Shown here piece after piece: positions 1-12,100 of a stretch of DNA of 64,000 nt. The first letter of the stretch is position 1. Each line of letters begins with the position of its first letter. The stretch comes from Sipunculus nudus (lineage: Eukaryota; Annelida; Sipuncula; Golfingiida; Sipunculidae), in NCBI GenBank assembly GCA_026874595.1, contig CM049313.1:24486008-24550007 (forward strand), written 5' to 3'. A program made the translations under genes and the position numbers. The notes beneath the pieces are model-generated. The model was not told the DNA's origin. It searched no databases and saw nothing but the letters and a program-made list of their open reading frames with translations.

Positions 1-1209
1 AAAGGCCTCCCTGCATGTCAAGAAAGAAGATTCTAGGTCCAGTCATTATGATTTGTGCCCTGTTAATATATGACCAAATCTTTATTCTGGGGGGTACTTC
101 AGAGCCCCATAGCTCACAGAATATGGGTAACAGGGACCTTATTTCGGGTTTCCATGTAGACCTTTTATGGGCTTCCCTGGAGGTGAGGACAGAAGATTCT
201 AGGTCCAGTCATTATGATTTGTGCCCTGTTAACAGATGGCCGCATCTTAAGAGGTCTCAAAAATAGAGAAAAATATTGGTAAAAATCGAAAAAATACAGG
301 TGGCGCCACCAGTCTGCAGAAACTGATGAAACACTCCATGATCAATATCCATGCAAAGAATCATGGTGATTAATGCATTAGTTGTTCAGATACTTGAGCT
401 TTTGTATTAAATTTTGCATTATTCTGGGGGGTACTTCAGAACCCCATAGCTCAAAGAATATAGGTCACAGTAACCTAATTTCAGGTTTACAAGGAGAATT
501 TCTATAGACCTCCCAGGATGTCAAGTAAGAAGATTCCAGGTCTAGCGGTTACGATTTGTGCCCTGTTAACAGACAGACGCCTGGATGGCCGGACAGACGG
601 ACAAAAGGTGATCCCTATAGCTCAGATGACTTTCAGTCAGCTGAGCTAAAAATTGAAAAAATACAGGTGGCGCCACCAGAATGCAGAAACTGATGAAACA
701 TTTCATGATCAATAATCATGCAAAGAATCATGGTGATCAATATAATAATTGTTCAGATACTTGAGCTTTTGTATCAAATTTTCCATTATTCTGGGGGGTA
801 CTTCGGAGCCCCATAGCTCAGAGGTTATGGGTAACAGAGACCTAATTTCAAGTTTTTAAGGAGACTTTTCATGGGCCTCTCAGCATGTCAAGAGAGAAGA
901 TTCTAGGTCCAGTTGTTACGATTTGTGCCATGTTAACAGATGACCGCATCTTATGAGGTCTCAAAAATATAGAAAAAAATTCGTAAAAATAAAAAAAATA
1001 CAGGTGGCGCCACCATACTGCAGAAACTGATGACACATTCCATGATCAATATCCATGCAAAGAATCATGGTGTTCACTGCAATAGTTGTTTAGATACTTG
1101 AGCTTTTGTATCAAATTTTCCATTATTCTGGGGGGTACTTCGGAGCCCCATAGCTCAAAGGTTATGGGTAACAGAGACCTAATTTCAGGTTTCCAAAGAG
1201 ACTTTTTAT
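1..1209 (+). repeat. Diverged tandem units of a ~340-365 bp repeat family
   Basis: Repeated units are recognisable by the palindrome GGTGGCGCCACC followed by AGTCTGCAGAAACTGATGA, at about 300, 665, 1002 and 1342 (spacing 365, 337, 340 bp). Each unit also has a 'TTCCATTATTCTGGGGGGTAC' type block and a 'GATTTGTGCCCTGTTAACAGA' type block. The same family recurs at 46881-47700 (inverted) and 59896-62126. One unit ends near 590-655 in a GGACGGACAAAAGG tract and AGTCAGCTGAGCT, the apparent right end of the family. Short open frames here are non-coding, since they follow the repeat period. Confidence 0.85.
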
Positions 1210-2910
1210 GGGCCTCCCTGCATGTCAAGAGAGAAGATTCTAGGTGTAGTCCTTACGATTTGTGCCCTGTTAACAGATGGCCGCATCTTAAGAGGTCTCA
1301 AAAATAGAGAAAAATATAAGTAAAAAATGGAAAAAAAATACAGGTGGCGCCACCAGTCTGCAGAAACTGATGAAACACTCCATGATCAATATCCATGCAA
1401 AAAATCGTGATGATCAATGCATTAGTTGTTCAGATACTTGAGCTTTTGTATCAAATTTTCCATTATTCTGGGGGGTACTTCGGAACCCCATAGCTCGAAG
1501 AATATAGGTCACAGTGACCTAATTTCAGGTTTACAAGGAGAATTTCCATAGACCTACCAGGATGTCAAGTAAGAAGAGTCCAGTTCTAGCGGTTACGATT
1601 TGTGCCCTGTTAACGGACAGACGCCCGGACGGCCGGACGGACGACGGACAAAAGGTGATCCCTATAGCTCAGATGACTTACAGTCAGCTGAGCTAAAAAA
1701 TAACATTGGATAGCTAAATCCATACATGTCCTTCAGGTAAATGCTGACAGTATGCACAAGAATACAGGCCGTGTTCAAGCAGGGCCTCCCTGCATGTCAA
1801 GAGAGAAGATTCTAGGTGTAGTCCTTACGATTTGTGCCCTGTTAACAGATGGCCGCATCTTAAGAGGTCTCAAAAATAGAGAAAAATATTGGTAAAAATC
1901 GAAAAAATACAGGTGGCGCCACCAGTCTGCAGAAACTGATGAAACACTCCATGATCAATATCCATGCAAAAAATCATGATGATCAATGCATTAGTTGTTC
2001 AGATACTTGAGCTTTTGTATCAAATTTTCCATTATTCTGGGGGGTACTTCGGAACCCCATAGCTCGAAGAATATAGGTCACAGTGACCTAATTTCAGGTT
2101 TACAAGGAGAATTTCCATAGACCTCCCAGGATGTCAAGTTAGAAGATTCCAGTTCTAGCGGTTACGATTTGTGCCCTGTTAACGGACAGACGCCCGGACG
2201 GCCGGACGGACGACGGACAAAAGGTGATCCCTATAGCTCAGATGACTTACAGTCAGCTGAGCTAAAACATAACATTGGATAGCTACATCCATACATGTCC
2301 TTCAGGTTAATTGCTGAAAGTATGCACAAGAATACAGGCCGTGTTCAAGCAGGGCCTCCCTGCATGTCAAGAGAGAAGATTCTAGGTGTAGTCCTTTCGA
2401 TTTGTGCCCTGTTAACAGATGGCCGCATCTTAAGAGGACTCAAAAATAGAGAAAAATATTGGTAAAAATCGAAAAAATACAGGTGGCGCCACCAGTCTGC
2501 AGAAACTGATGAAACACTCCATGATCAATATCCATGCAAAAAATCATGATGATCAATGCATTAGTTGTTCAGATACTTGAGCTTTTGTATCAAATTTTCC
2601 ATTATTCTGGGGGGTACTTCGTAACCCCATAGCTCGAATAATATAGGTCACAGTGACCTAATTTCAGGTTTACAAGGAGAATTTTCATAGACCTCCCAGG
2701 ATGTCAAGTAAGAAGATTCCAGTTCTAGCGGTTACGATTTGTGCCCTGTTAACGGACAGACGGCCGGACGGACGACGGACAAAAGGTGATCCCTATAGCT
2801 CAGATGACTTACAGTCAGCTGAGCTAAAAAATAACATTGGATAGCTACATCCATACATGTCCTTCAGGTTAATGCTGAAAGTATGCACAAGAATACAGGC
2901 CGTGTTCAAG
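1210..2910 (+). repeat. Three-copy higher-order tandem repeat, ~570 bp units
   Basis: Three units start with GGGCCTCCCTGCATGTCAAG at 1210, 1782 and 2352 (periods 572 and 570 bp) and each ends with 'CAGGCCGTGTTCAAGC' near 1780, 2350 and 2910. Each unit contains one GGTGGCGCCACC core, the AGTCAGCTGAGCT end motif and about 100 bp of unrelated sequence, so the family's right end has been amplified together with flanking DNA. Near-identity between units implies recent expansion. Confidence 0.88.
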
Positions 2911-3409
2911 CAACGTTAAAGTATAAAAATTGGCAACTCATAATAAAATTGAGTACAGTGCCTAAAAACAGCGAGAGTGAAGTTATGATTTAATTGCGTA
3001 TCGTAAGCTTTGTCATACTCCCTACCATTAGTCGGCTTAAATATGAAACCTTGCAACATCAGTATCATTAAGCTGCTTTATTCATTGCTGTTAATTTCAT
3101 TTTGAAACAATATAGGTATCACTGTTAACACATAGTTGAGGGGTGCTTGTTTGGTCTGGTATACTTTACATACATTTTTGTTTCAGTCTCCCCACGCACC
3201 TACATGTTGCAATATTCTGTTTGACATCCATATCATTATTGTAAATATGATTGACAACCCTTGCCCAAAGTGTTTGTCATATGTCTTCATGAGGCAATTT
3301 AGCAAGATTCTCACATCATCTGCAGGTTCTCATGATGATTTGCTCTTCTGCATTACATAAATTAGATTATATAATTATCTTAAATTTTATAATCTATGTT
3401 GTCTAAACA

Positions 3410-3455
<46 letters not shown>

Positions 3456-4315
3456 CAGGATAATGATAAACTAAGAAGCCAACAGTCATGTACACCAAAA
3501 GGATAGAAAATCAATTACATATAATATGAACAGAAGGATGTCACATTAATACAGAAAAACAAGAGGAGAAAACGGCATGATTACACTTATTTCACACACT
3601 TGCTGAATGTATAAAGAAGGCCTACAGGCCTAATGCGAACCTGTGCAAATGGATATACATTACATATAATGCTTCCATGAAAACGTGCACAATGACTTCT
3701 CAAGTGTTTATCAGGCTTTGCCTAAGTACAAGGGGTCTGTACTCCAATACCAGTACTTCAGCTATTGAAGTATAAGTACTGAAATGATTAGATGTATTTG
3801 AGAACAAGTACAAGTATAGGAGTCGTTACTGATATTGTTTACTTCAGAATTTGCCCATAGTTCCGATTTTTTTTTATATTTTGCTAATATGCTTTTATCT
3901 GTAATTTTCTGGACTTTTTTTTAAAGTAACGACAATCCACCTTCATGATATTGTTTTATCGTAGGAGCTTTAAACGGGTTAATTATTCAAAGTTTACTAA
4001 TGCTATTTTTTAAACTGATGAATTATATACTATGTGGATAATCCAAAACTTGTTAATAACTATGAAAGTTTCATATAATGTATAAAACTAGAATCTGCTG
4101 AAATTGAAAATTCAAATTTTAGGTATTCTGGAGTATTTTGTTTTATACAGCGTCTTTCTCTGAACTTTTGGGACGTGCCTTTGATTGGTTTCGGCCGAAT
4201 TTTCTTTATTTTGAATACACTGACAATTGGCTCAACCTGATTGACTAATTCTATATTCTTTTCTTGTAGAATCTATTTCAGTTTTGTTCTGCAAATTCTG
4301 CTTTGACACTATAGC
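2911..4315. other. No gene seen; AT-rich spacer
   Basis: I see no convincing coding exon, RNA gene or repeat family here apart from the TA microsatellite at 3411-3447. Short open frames lack codon structure or recognisable motifs. Confidence 0.6.
3411..3447. repeat. (TA)n microsatellite
   Basis: An uninterrupted TA dinucleotide run of about 37 bases. Confidence 0.95.
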
Positions 4316-4500
4316 CTGTCCATTTGAAATAGAGCATTTGAAATAGAGCATTTGGAATAAGAGCCTTTAAATAAGAGCATTTGAATAAGGGCATTTGAAA
4401 TACAGCATTTGGAACACAGCATTTGAAATAACAGCATTTTAAATAGAGCATTTGGAATAAGAGCATTTCTAATTTCGACCATTTGAAACAGACATTTTGC
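4316..4500. repeat. Minisatellite of ~14-16 bp units
   Basis: The motif CATTTGAAATAGAG and variants (CATTTGGAATAAGAG, CATTTGAATAAGGG) are repeated about a dozen times in tandem. The minus-strand open frames here read as repeated 'NALFQML' type peptides and are a by-product of the repeat, not a gene. Confidence 0.9.
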
Positions 4501-4619
4501 GATCATAAAAGTGATTACTAAACTTGTAAATCACAAAAGTGATTACCAAACTCGCAAAATACGAAATCACAAAAGTGGTTAACAAACTTGCACAGTACGA
4601 AATTTTGGTGAATTCGAAA

Positions 4620-5587
4620 TGCAACAATTCCACAAGAGTTTGAGTAAAATTGGATAAATTGATGAAAAGGGAAAATAGATTAGTGGAATCTGAAAAAAAA
4701 GACTTGAAAAAGGCCGGAAATATGCTGAAGATTAAAAGAAATCTGAGAGAAATGTTCCACCGTTAATTACGTGACTGTGAAACCCCTGAGGATAAAAGAT
4801 AAAGATTGTTTAGAAACGAAGCAACACAGTGAAGTACTTGAATAAGAAACCTCTGGAATAAAGCTACGGAGATAAGTGCCCAAAAGCAATGACAACATGA
4901 ATCGCGTGACTGTGAATCGTCTGAGGAAAAACGACGATTATGATCCGACAAGAAGCAACACAGAACTACGTAGAGGTTTACAACATCAGTTACGCGAATA
5001 TATTACTCTTGAGGTAAAGCAATAGAGATTCTGTGCCCAAAAGGAGCGACACCATGAATTTCGTGAATGTGAAACTTCTGAGGTGACTCAACGGAGATTA
5101 CATGCCCAAAAGTAACGACACATTGATTTACAGGAATCCGAAACCGCCCATGAAATGAAAGACAGGCTATTTTTCAGGCAAAACGTCAAAAAGAATTGAG
5201 GGTGAAAAACTGAACAAGAAATTGAAACACAGGCCAACTAAAGCTGCGGGTTTCTTCAGAAACCACAGACATGAATGTCGCAGTATCGTTCTTGAAAATG
5301 TGTTATTTCTGGATTCTAAGAAAAAGTATGCGATTCTGAAAATTGCGTGTGCTGTTCATGCTTGACGCATAGAACATCAGTTGTCCATAAGAAAGAAGGG
5401 ACATATGATAGAGTGCCGCAATCTTTGTTGCAAGATGTGTTAACGTTTCGCCATCCGTCTTTAAACGGTGATGAATTGATATATAGAACATGCAAAAAAA
5501 AAACCAGTATGAACTGTCACTCCTCACACTAATGCCACGTTCGACAAAACAATTTGGTCCGTCACTCCTCAAAAAAGAGACTGGGTC
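4620..5587 (+). pseudogene. Decayed Helitron-like ORF region (insertion site of copy A)
   Basis: Plus-strand translation, with many stops, shows repeated Arg/Glu/His-rich peptides of the type 'RHHEFRECETSE' and 'RLHAQK.RH', with a 66-bp DNA period between 5036 and 5102. It is followed at 5340-5530 by a Cys-rich stretch (C-x2-C, then 'VPQSLLQDV', 'NGDELIYRTC'). Such repeats followed by a Cys-pair region are what I recall upstream of the Helitron replication-initiator domain in invertebrate Helitron polyproteins. That comparison is from memory, and no Rep or helicase motif is present here. Copy A interrupts this region after 5587 and the target continues at 20361-20439 and after 35078. Confidence 0.4.
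5581..5587. repeat. Target-site duplication of copy A, left (CTGGGTC)
   Basis: CTGGGTC directly precedes CACAGG. The same seven bases directly follow CCTGTG at 20354-20360. The next base on either side does not match, so the duplication is exactly 7 bp. Confidence 0.93.
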
Positions 5588-5752
5588 CACAGGCGCTTGA
5601 ATCCCTATTTGTAATAAAGTCTTCATATCCCCAGTGTTCTTAAAAATACTTCGAAAGAATCAGTTAAAAAAAAAACAATAAAAAAAACGGTCATACCATA
5701 CTATCTATTATATTATGACTCAAGGTAGGTAACTCGGCAAAAACCCTTTCGA
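5588..5752 (+). repeat. Left terminal inverted repeat of copy A
   Basis: These 165 bp match the reverse complement of 20188-20353 nearly base for base. The differences lie in the A/T homopolymers and one or two neighbouring bases. The inner boundary is CCCTTTCGA. Confidence 0.93.
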
Positions 5753-5875
5753 CGGCGGCCATTCCAGATAAATTGCCTGATCCCGCACCGAATATTTTTC
5801 CTCCCTGTGATTGGTCTAGGGAGACTTGCGTTCAGAGGTGTCACCGTTACCAGTTGTTTACATAACAAACCGGTC

Positions 5876-5957
5876 CACGTGTGCCTTCGCGATCAGCTGA
5901 TCGTTCGTTCCGCTTCGTTTCCTAGCGGTTGAATCAATTTCTTTGATATTATAAAAG
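5876..5957 (+). promoter_or_regulatory. Putative promoter of the helicase gene, copy A
   Basis: A TATA box, TATAAAAG, lies at 5950-5957. Upstream are the 12-bp palindrome GATCAGCTGATC (5891-5902) and a CACGTG box (5876-5881). The ATG at 6118 is about 160 bp downstream. A strong donor-like site (CGCAG/GTAAGT, about 6065) lies between them, so an untranslated first exon is possible. Copy B has the same elements at 20573-20654. Confidence 0.5.
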
Positions 5958-6117
5958 AAGAAGAGAGTTGCAAACATCCCTTCAAAGAATACCGGACTTT
6001 TGCAAGAAGAAATGTAGATTCATCACTGCTGTCAGATGTCTGCCATTGAATAAGGTAGATCGCAGGTAAGTTTTATGAAACTTTATTTTTTCGTAACACC
6101 ATGTGTTGTGATGCAAG

Positions 6118-9100
6118 ATGGAGCTGAAGCTCAACGATGAGCAGAGGGGGGTGGCTGAAGCCTGTTATTCAGGGCACAGCCTGATTGTCACAGGCCAGTG
6201 TGGCACAGGAAAGACTGTTCTGTTAAGGTCTGTAAACTTTCCATTTAAATATGTGAGCAATTCCAAAAATATAGCATTATCTTAGGGTGGATTATGTGTG
6301 GGCTTATGTACAGGGCTTATGCCTTATCAGTACCATTTGTATGTTGTAAATGTAAATCAACTTTAAAAGTGATTAAGGCCGAGTCAAGGGGCTGAAGTGC
6401 TACCATGGCATACAAAGTGCCCTTAGCTTGGAATGTCCAAGACAGAAAACCTAAGGGCTTGTTATCAAATGACTGTCTGCTCACAAATGGCAGAATGGGC
6501 AGTGAAAGAGGAGGCTCTGTTTGCACAGTTTGATTTACAGTGTGATTACCCATGAGTCTGAAAATAAATGATAAAGCATGTGATAAAATAACATGTTGTG
6601 TTCGGACTATTATGAAGTAAGTTATAAGCATGTCTAGTATTGGAAGAGCTCCATAGTGTTTTCATTCATTGAATGCTTTCATTACATATGTAAAGTACAA
6701 GTAGTATGAATAATTATGCATAATTTGAATAAATGATGTGAATATACACCTGCAGTGTTCAAGATTCCTTTTCTGCAAAGAAAACAATCAGTGGAAATCT
6801 TTAGAAATTGATAACCTGTGTAAGGTACAAGTATATACATGGAACATTAAATGTGACAATGTTATACCTAATAAGTTTTAATTTAAGAAATATATAAAGG
6901 CTTCAGTGTGGAGGCTTCAGTGCTCCAGACTACTCAGATTACTTAACTACTCTGTAAACAGTTTCTAGAAGCCATTTTGCCCTGGGACCTCTGTCCTTCT
7001 GTCCAGCTGGCTGTTAGCAGGGCACAGATCATAACTGTTGGACCTAAAAACCAGTACTCAACATCCAGGGAGGTCCTAGGATTGCTCAAGAGAAACAACA
7101 AAATTTCACTGTGACAGGAGATTTTTTTTTTTTACATTTCATTTTTGTTACCCACTTTCACTCTCCCTCTATCTTTTCTGTATATATATATCACAGGCAC
7201 TTGAATCCCTATCTAAAATAACATCTTTTTTGTAGATAGGAATTCAAGCACCTGTGGGTAATATCTAAACAGATAATATTTGCCTGGTTTGGTGCTAGAA
7301 CATATTGGGAAATGTGCATTCATTCCCTGGAGTGCATATGCCTGAAATATAGAATAAAAATCATTGCAGCAAATTTTTATATGCTTTTTAGTAAGGAGAC
7401 CCAAAAAATAAAATATTGTCAAAACTATACTGATGCCTTTTTACTGTACTGTTAACAGTTAATTAGTGTGGGAAGTGTAATGGCATGAGTCATGTATGAA
7501 CCTATATTCTCTTAATTGGCACAGGCTTGAACTTGCATGACCACAGGAAAGAAAAATACATCAGATGCATCTATAATTATGGTGAATACATGCATGTAAT
7601 CAAAGTAAAATGTTGTACTTTTTGATAAAAACAAACATTATAGCTTATGACTCCTCAGACAAAAAATATTTCATTACAGTGTAAATTTGACCTCTCTGAA
7701 AATGTGGATAAAGCACCGCTTATGTAAACAATCCGGAAGACAATAGACACAAGCAATTTTTTCAGAGGTATGTTTCTTGTAAAGTTTGTGAAATTCACAG
7801 TCTGAGAAACTTTGGCAATTTTCTGCGGGCCTGAGGATTCAATGGCTTCTGTGTCATTGCATTATAAGGCAGAGCTTTTGTTCCAGAATTTGCTTTCCTA
7901 GAAACTGTTGTCTGTCCAAGGACAATTGAATTAATACCAGGACCATACTGTGATACAGTGGGGTTGGTATTCATGCCATTGCACAACCCTCTTTGTTGAC
8001 AAAAAAAATTTTCGATCACACCAGAGTTAAAGAATCCTGGTCTTACTGTGATATTGTCTGCTACCCAACGTTTACATAATTCACTGAAGCCAACTATGCA
8101 TGATTTGATGTCTGAGCGAGTCTCCTTAGTTATCAGATGCTTGGTACTGTCCAGTGAAGGATCTGCCATGACCTGACTCTCCCATTCACTGAAAAAGGTA
8201 AGAACTTTAGACAGTTTGTCTAGCCGTTGATCACCTGCATCAGCTATGGGCCTGTTTGTATCACAGAAAATATCTACAATGATGCTTGTGTTCTCAAGGA
8301 AGGTCAGTGTGCCAGACAATTGGTCTTCAAGCTGATTGGCTTTAGCATATGCCTGCATAAGATACAGCATATTCCGATCCAGGACTTCTAAAGCCAAATG
8401 ATTTCGCATTTTGTTGGTGGGGGTTAGATCCACATGCTGTCTAGTCAACTTATGATGGATGCTCATCGCACTGGTGAAGTTAAATTTAAATGCATCTTCC
8501 TAGTGTTCCCACTGGATTACTTTGTTGTGCCACATCAGAAACCTGCCTTTCTCTTTTTTGTGACTTGCTCTGCTTGATTCTACATTGTTGCGGATCTTTT
8601 TAAGCACATGTTTAGCATCTTGACATAGAGTTATTTTATGGTCCTCATTAAAAATATTTTGGACAGTGAAATTTTGATTCTCTGGATCTGGACACATGGC
8701 ATTTGCACAGGCTCTGTTAGTGGAGGCTCCATCCCACATCACATAATCCACTGTGAATCCCCGCTCCCCAACCTTATCAACTAAGTCCCAGATGATCCAC
8801 AAAAGTTGATGGGCGGTGGCTGTGGTAGAGGCAAAAAAGGCCACTGGCCATCGAAAACCACCTGACCCAACAAAGACACACTGAAGAGCATGTGTTGCCA
8901 TTTTCACTTCCTTCTTTCCAGCGATGACCACCTCAATGTTATTAAGTACAGTTCCCATATCATGGGCACCAATCACTTGCCAACTGTCTCCTTTCTTAAC
9001 AATCTGAATGTCATCCTGTAGAGACATCTCGTCAAGGATGAGACCTCCATGTCTCCCAGCCATGGATATTCCCTGCCTGTTTGCCTCTCCATGCATCCAA

Positions 9101-12100
9101 GAAATCATTTCCATGTTTGCCCCAGGGGTCTGATTTAGACAGTTTTTATAAAAACGCAAAAGTCTGTCTGATGGCAGCACAAGCATCTTGCTTTCCTTCA
9201 GGTCATTGTAGGCTTTGGGTGACCTGCAATATAATGATAAACAAACACTGATCACATCTTTACTCCATCTCCTATAGCGAAGATCTTTATCACAGTCACC
9301 ACTGAATTTCAATTGGTCTTGTAACAGACTGCTGAAAGAATCATATGTTGGTTGTTGAGATGGCTGTATATGTGGTTCCTGGGATGTCCTCTGCTTCTTT
9401 TGATCTTCTTGCTGTTCAATCTCAGCCTCTCTCTTTCTCTTGTTGTAGTATGCAGCATCTCTGAATTTCTTCTGACAAGGCTCACACAAGTTTTTGCCAC
9501 CATGTTTTGAAACCACACTCAAACATTTCTTGGACCACAAATGAACTGCTACACTGTTCTCATCACAAAGTCTGGACCAAGTGTCTGAAATGCAGAAATA
9601 CTCTTTAAGCATATTTCGCATGTCAGACTGAAATCAGTGATCAGACTAAATACCACAAAGCATGTATGTGAATTTCAAAATTGTAAATTGTTCACTTTTT
9701 TTAATCAGAATATTTTCTGGCTATTAACTAACATATCTGATTAAATATCTCAATTTACACCTGCTCTGTATATGTACCAGCAAAATTACCAAGGATCTTT
9801 TGTGTTGTATTTAGAAAGTAGAGCTTAAGCTACCATTTTGCTTCCAAAATGTCTTCATTTTCAAAGTGAAGGGGCATATACCATTCTAAAGAGCCCAACA
9901 AGGTGCAGCCTGCACCTGCCCCTCATAACCAGCCTTAATAATTAAGCCTGCAACTGCCTGTCATGTAGTTCCAAAACTTCCCTACCCACAACTATATAGA
10001 AAAAAACTTGCCCCATAAGGCCAAAAAACATAAAAGGTATGGTTCTCAGGCACTGCCCACATCAATTTCAAACCTCTGCATAAAAAATTGTTTTTACATG
10101 AAATGGGCAGAAGAATGTAGTCATTGTCTATTTCATGCAATGGGCAAATACCATTGAGGTGTAATATATATACCGATATGTATATAGTAAGTGTTTTCCT
10201 CACCAAAATTTAAAAGCTGCATGGGTCTCCTGATGGTAGGAATAAACATGTGACAGGAGAAATTTAAATCGCAGTAGATAGTATTTTTTTCTGTTGAAGA
10301 TAGGTAAAAACTGTAGAAATGGATAGAAATAGATTCTGCCATAAGCTTTAAGATTTTAGCCTGATATTTAAGAAAAGGCCTTTAGTTTTCTGTGAGCAAT
10401 TTTACTGCAATATAGGCAAATTATGAATGACAGAGAGAAAGAAGAACAGGTAAATATGAAAATTACAAAAAAATCCAGGAGTATACTGGGAAATAGTAAT
10501 TGAAAATACCATGTCATATCTTTGCTTATAGGTCTACAAAGTTATTTTTCCCAGTACATACTTTTGATGCAATATCAGTGTTAACCTGCTAATCAGCTAA
10601 AGCAGAGGGTTGCTGGAACAATATAAACTATTTAAGACTTATATCTGATTGTCTGGCTAGCTGGTATCACCCCAGGCGCTTGAATCTCTATTTATATCAA
10701 AGTCTATATCTTTTAATACTACGATGGAATCAGGTCATACGACCCAATAATAAAAAAATTATACTGAGTTATCACTTGTTATATAATACAAGTGATAGCA
10801 CGTTATGACTATTTTATTATAGGGGCGTAGTATTTCTAAGAATATTAGTGATATGAAGACTTTATTATAAATAGGGATTCAAGCACCTGTGTTATCACAG
10901 TCAGTGTGAATTTCGTAAGTACATCAGAAGGTTTGTTACATTAAAGCATTCCAGAAGCCTTTCTAGCTAGATGTAGCCATTAAGTGGCCAAAACTAGATC
11001 AAAGGTAATCTTGCTGGTGCTCAACTCAAAGGTATATGTAACTCTAAGGCATATATTTAACTCTAAGGCATATATGTAACTCTAAGGCATGTATGTATAG
11101 TAGGAGGCCTGAGCAGAGAGACCTCATCTGTTTTGACCGATTTATTTTAGTTTCTGATTAATAATTTTCTACTGAACTTTATTAATGAACAAAAATAGGA
11201 CTTATATTATGGATGAGATATGTGTTTAAACAAATCATTCTTAAAAATGCAACCCACCCACCCTGCACATCTAAGCTTTCTCCCACACCCACAATGCAGT
11301 TAAAAAAAAAATATGGTCTGCACCCCTGGCAAAATCATTTAAAATTGTTCCATTGGGGTGGGGGGGGGGGGGGCTTGCAGGGTGTTGTAGCAGAGGGTCC
11401 CCACAACCCTCTGTGTTAAGGCCAATGCAGGGCTTAAATACCCAGCCTCAGTTAATAACTAATGTCTAATCTTAAATGTTCTACAGGTAATTACCCATCC
11501 TTAATTTATAACAATTTATGTGATATTAATGTATTACCTTTGACAGTGCAGCTAGGAATGTGGCTTCCATTATTATGAAGGACACCCTCACACAGGGGAA
11601 TGGCTTGAACCATCCTGATAATGCCATCAAGGTGGTGTTGGTTTAAAGCTGTCAATGGTGAAATGCCATACTTTTGTAGGTCCAACGTACGAGTTACCTT
11701 TGTTCCAATCAGGTGTTTGACAGTTAGTGTTTTTCCTGATATAGAGATTTTAAAGGAGACATGTTTGCTTCCCATGATTATACCAAGAGGAAGCAAGAGT
11801 GACAAACATCCTGGCTCTTCTGATACTGCAGTGCAGAATTCAGGTACTTTAATTGAACATGCAGCATATCCATGATCAACTGGCAGAGATCTCCTGAGGC
11901 CAAGACCTTTATAGTGTACACATCTTGAACCTTGTTTCATAGGCTTCTCCCAGGTCCAATTCTTGAATAGCCTCTTTATACATATACCAATGGTGGCCTT
12001 GTTTGCAGGTACCTGGATCCCATTGCTGATACAGTAATGCTGGTATTCCTCATACAGGTCATTAATTGGCAGACTGCAGTTGATATTCTCTTCAACATTG

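Noticed and set aside
4278-4506. Minus frames rich in 'NALFQML' repeats
   Set aside because: They follow the 14-16 bp minisatellite period and are not a gene.
9309-9518. Minus-strand 69-codon frame overlapping the transposase
   Set aside because: Out-of-frame shadow of the transposase N-terminus; no independent start context or motif.
9622-11538. Joining the RFX-like exon to the transposase by splicing
   Set aside because: The donor at 11538 leaves phase 1. The acceptor before the transposase ATG needs phase 0, and a phase-1 join meets a stop.
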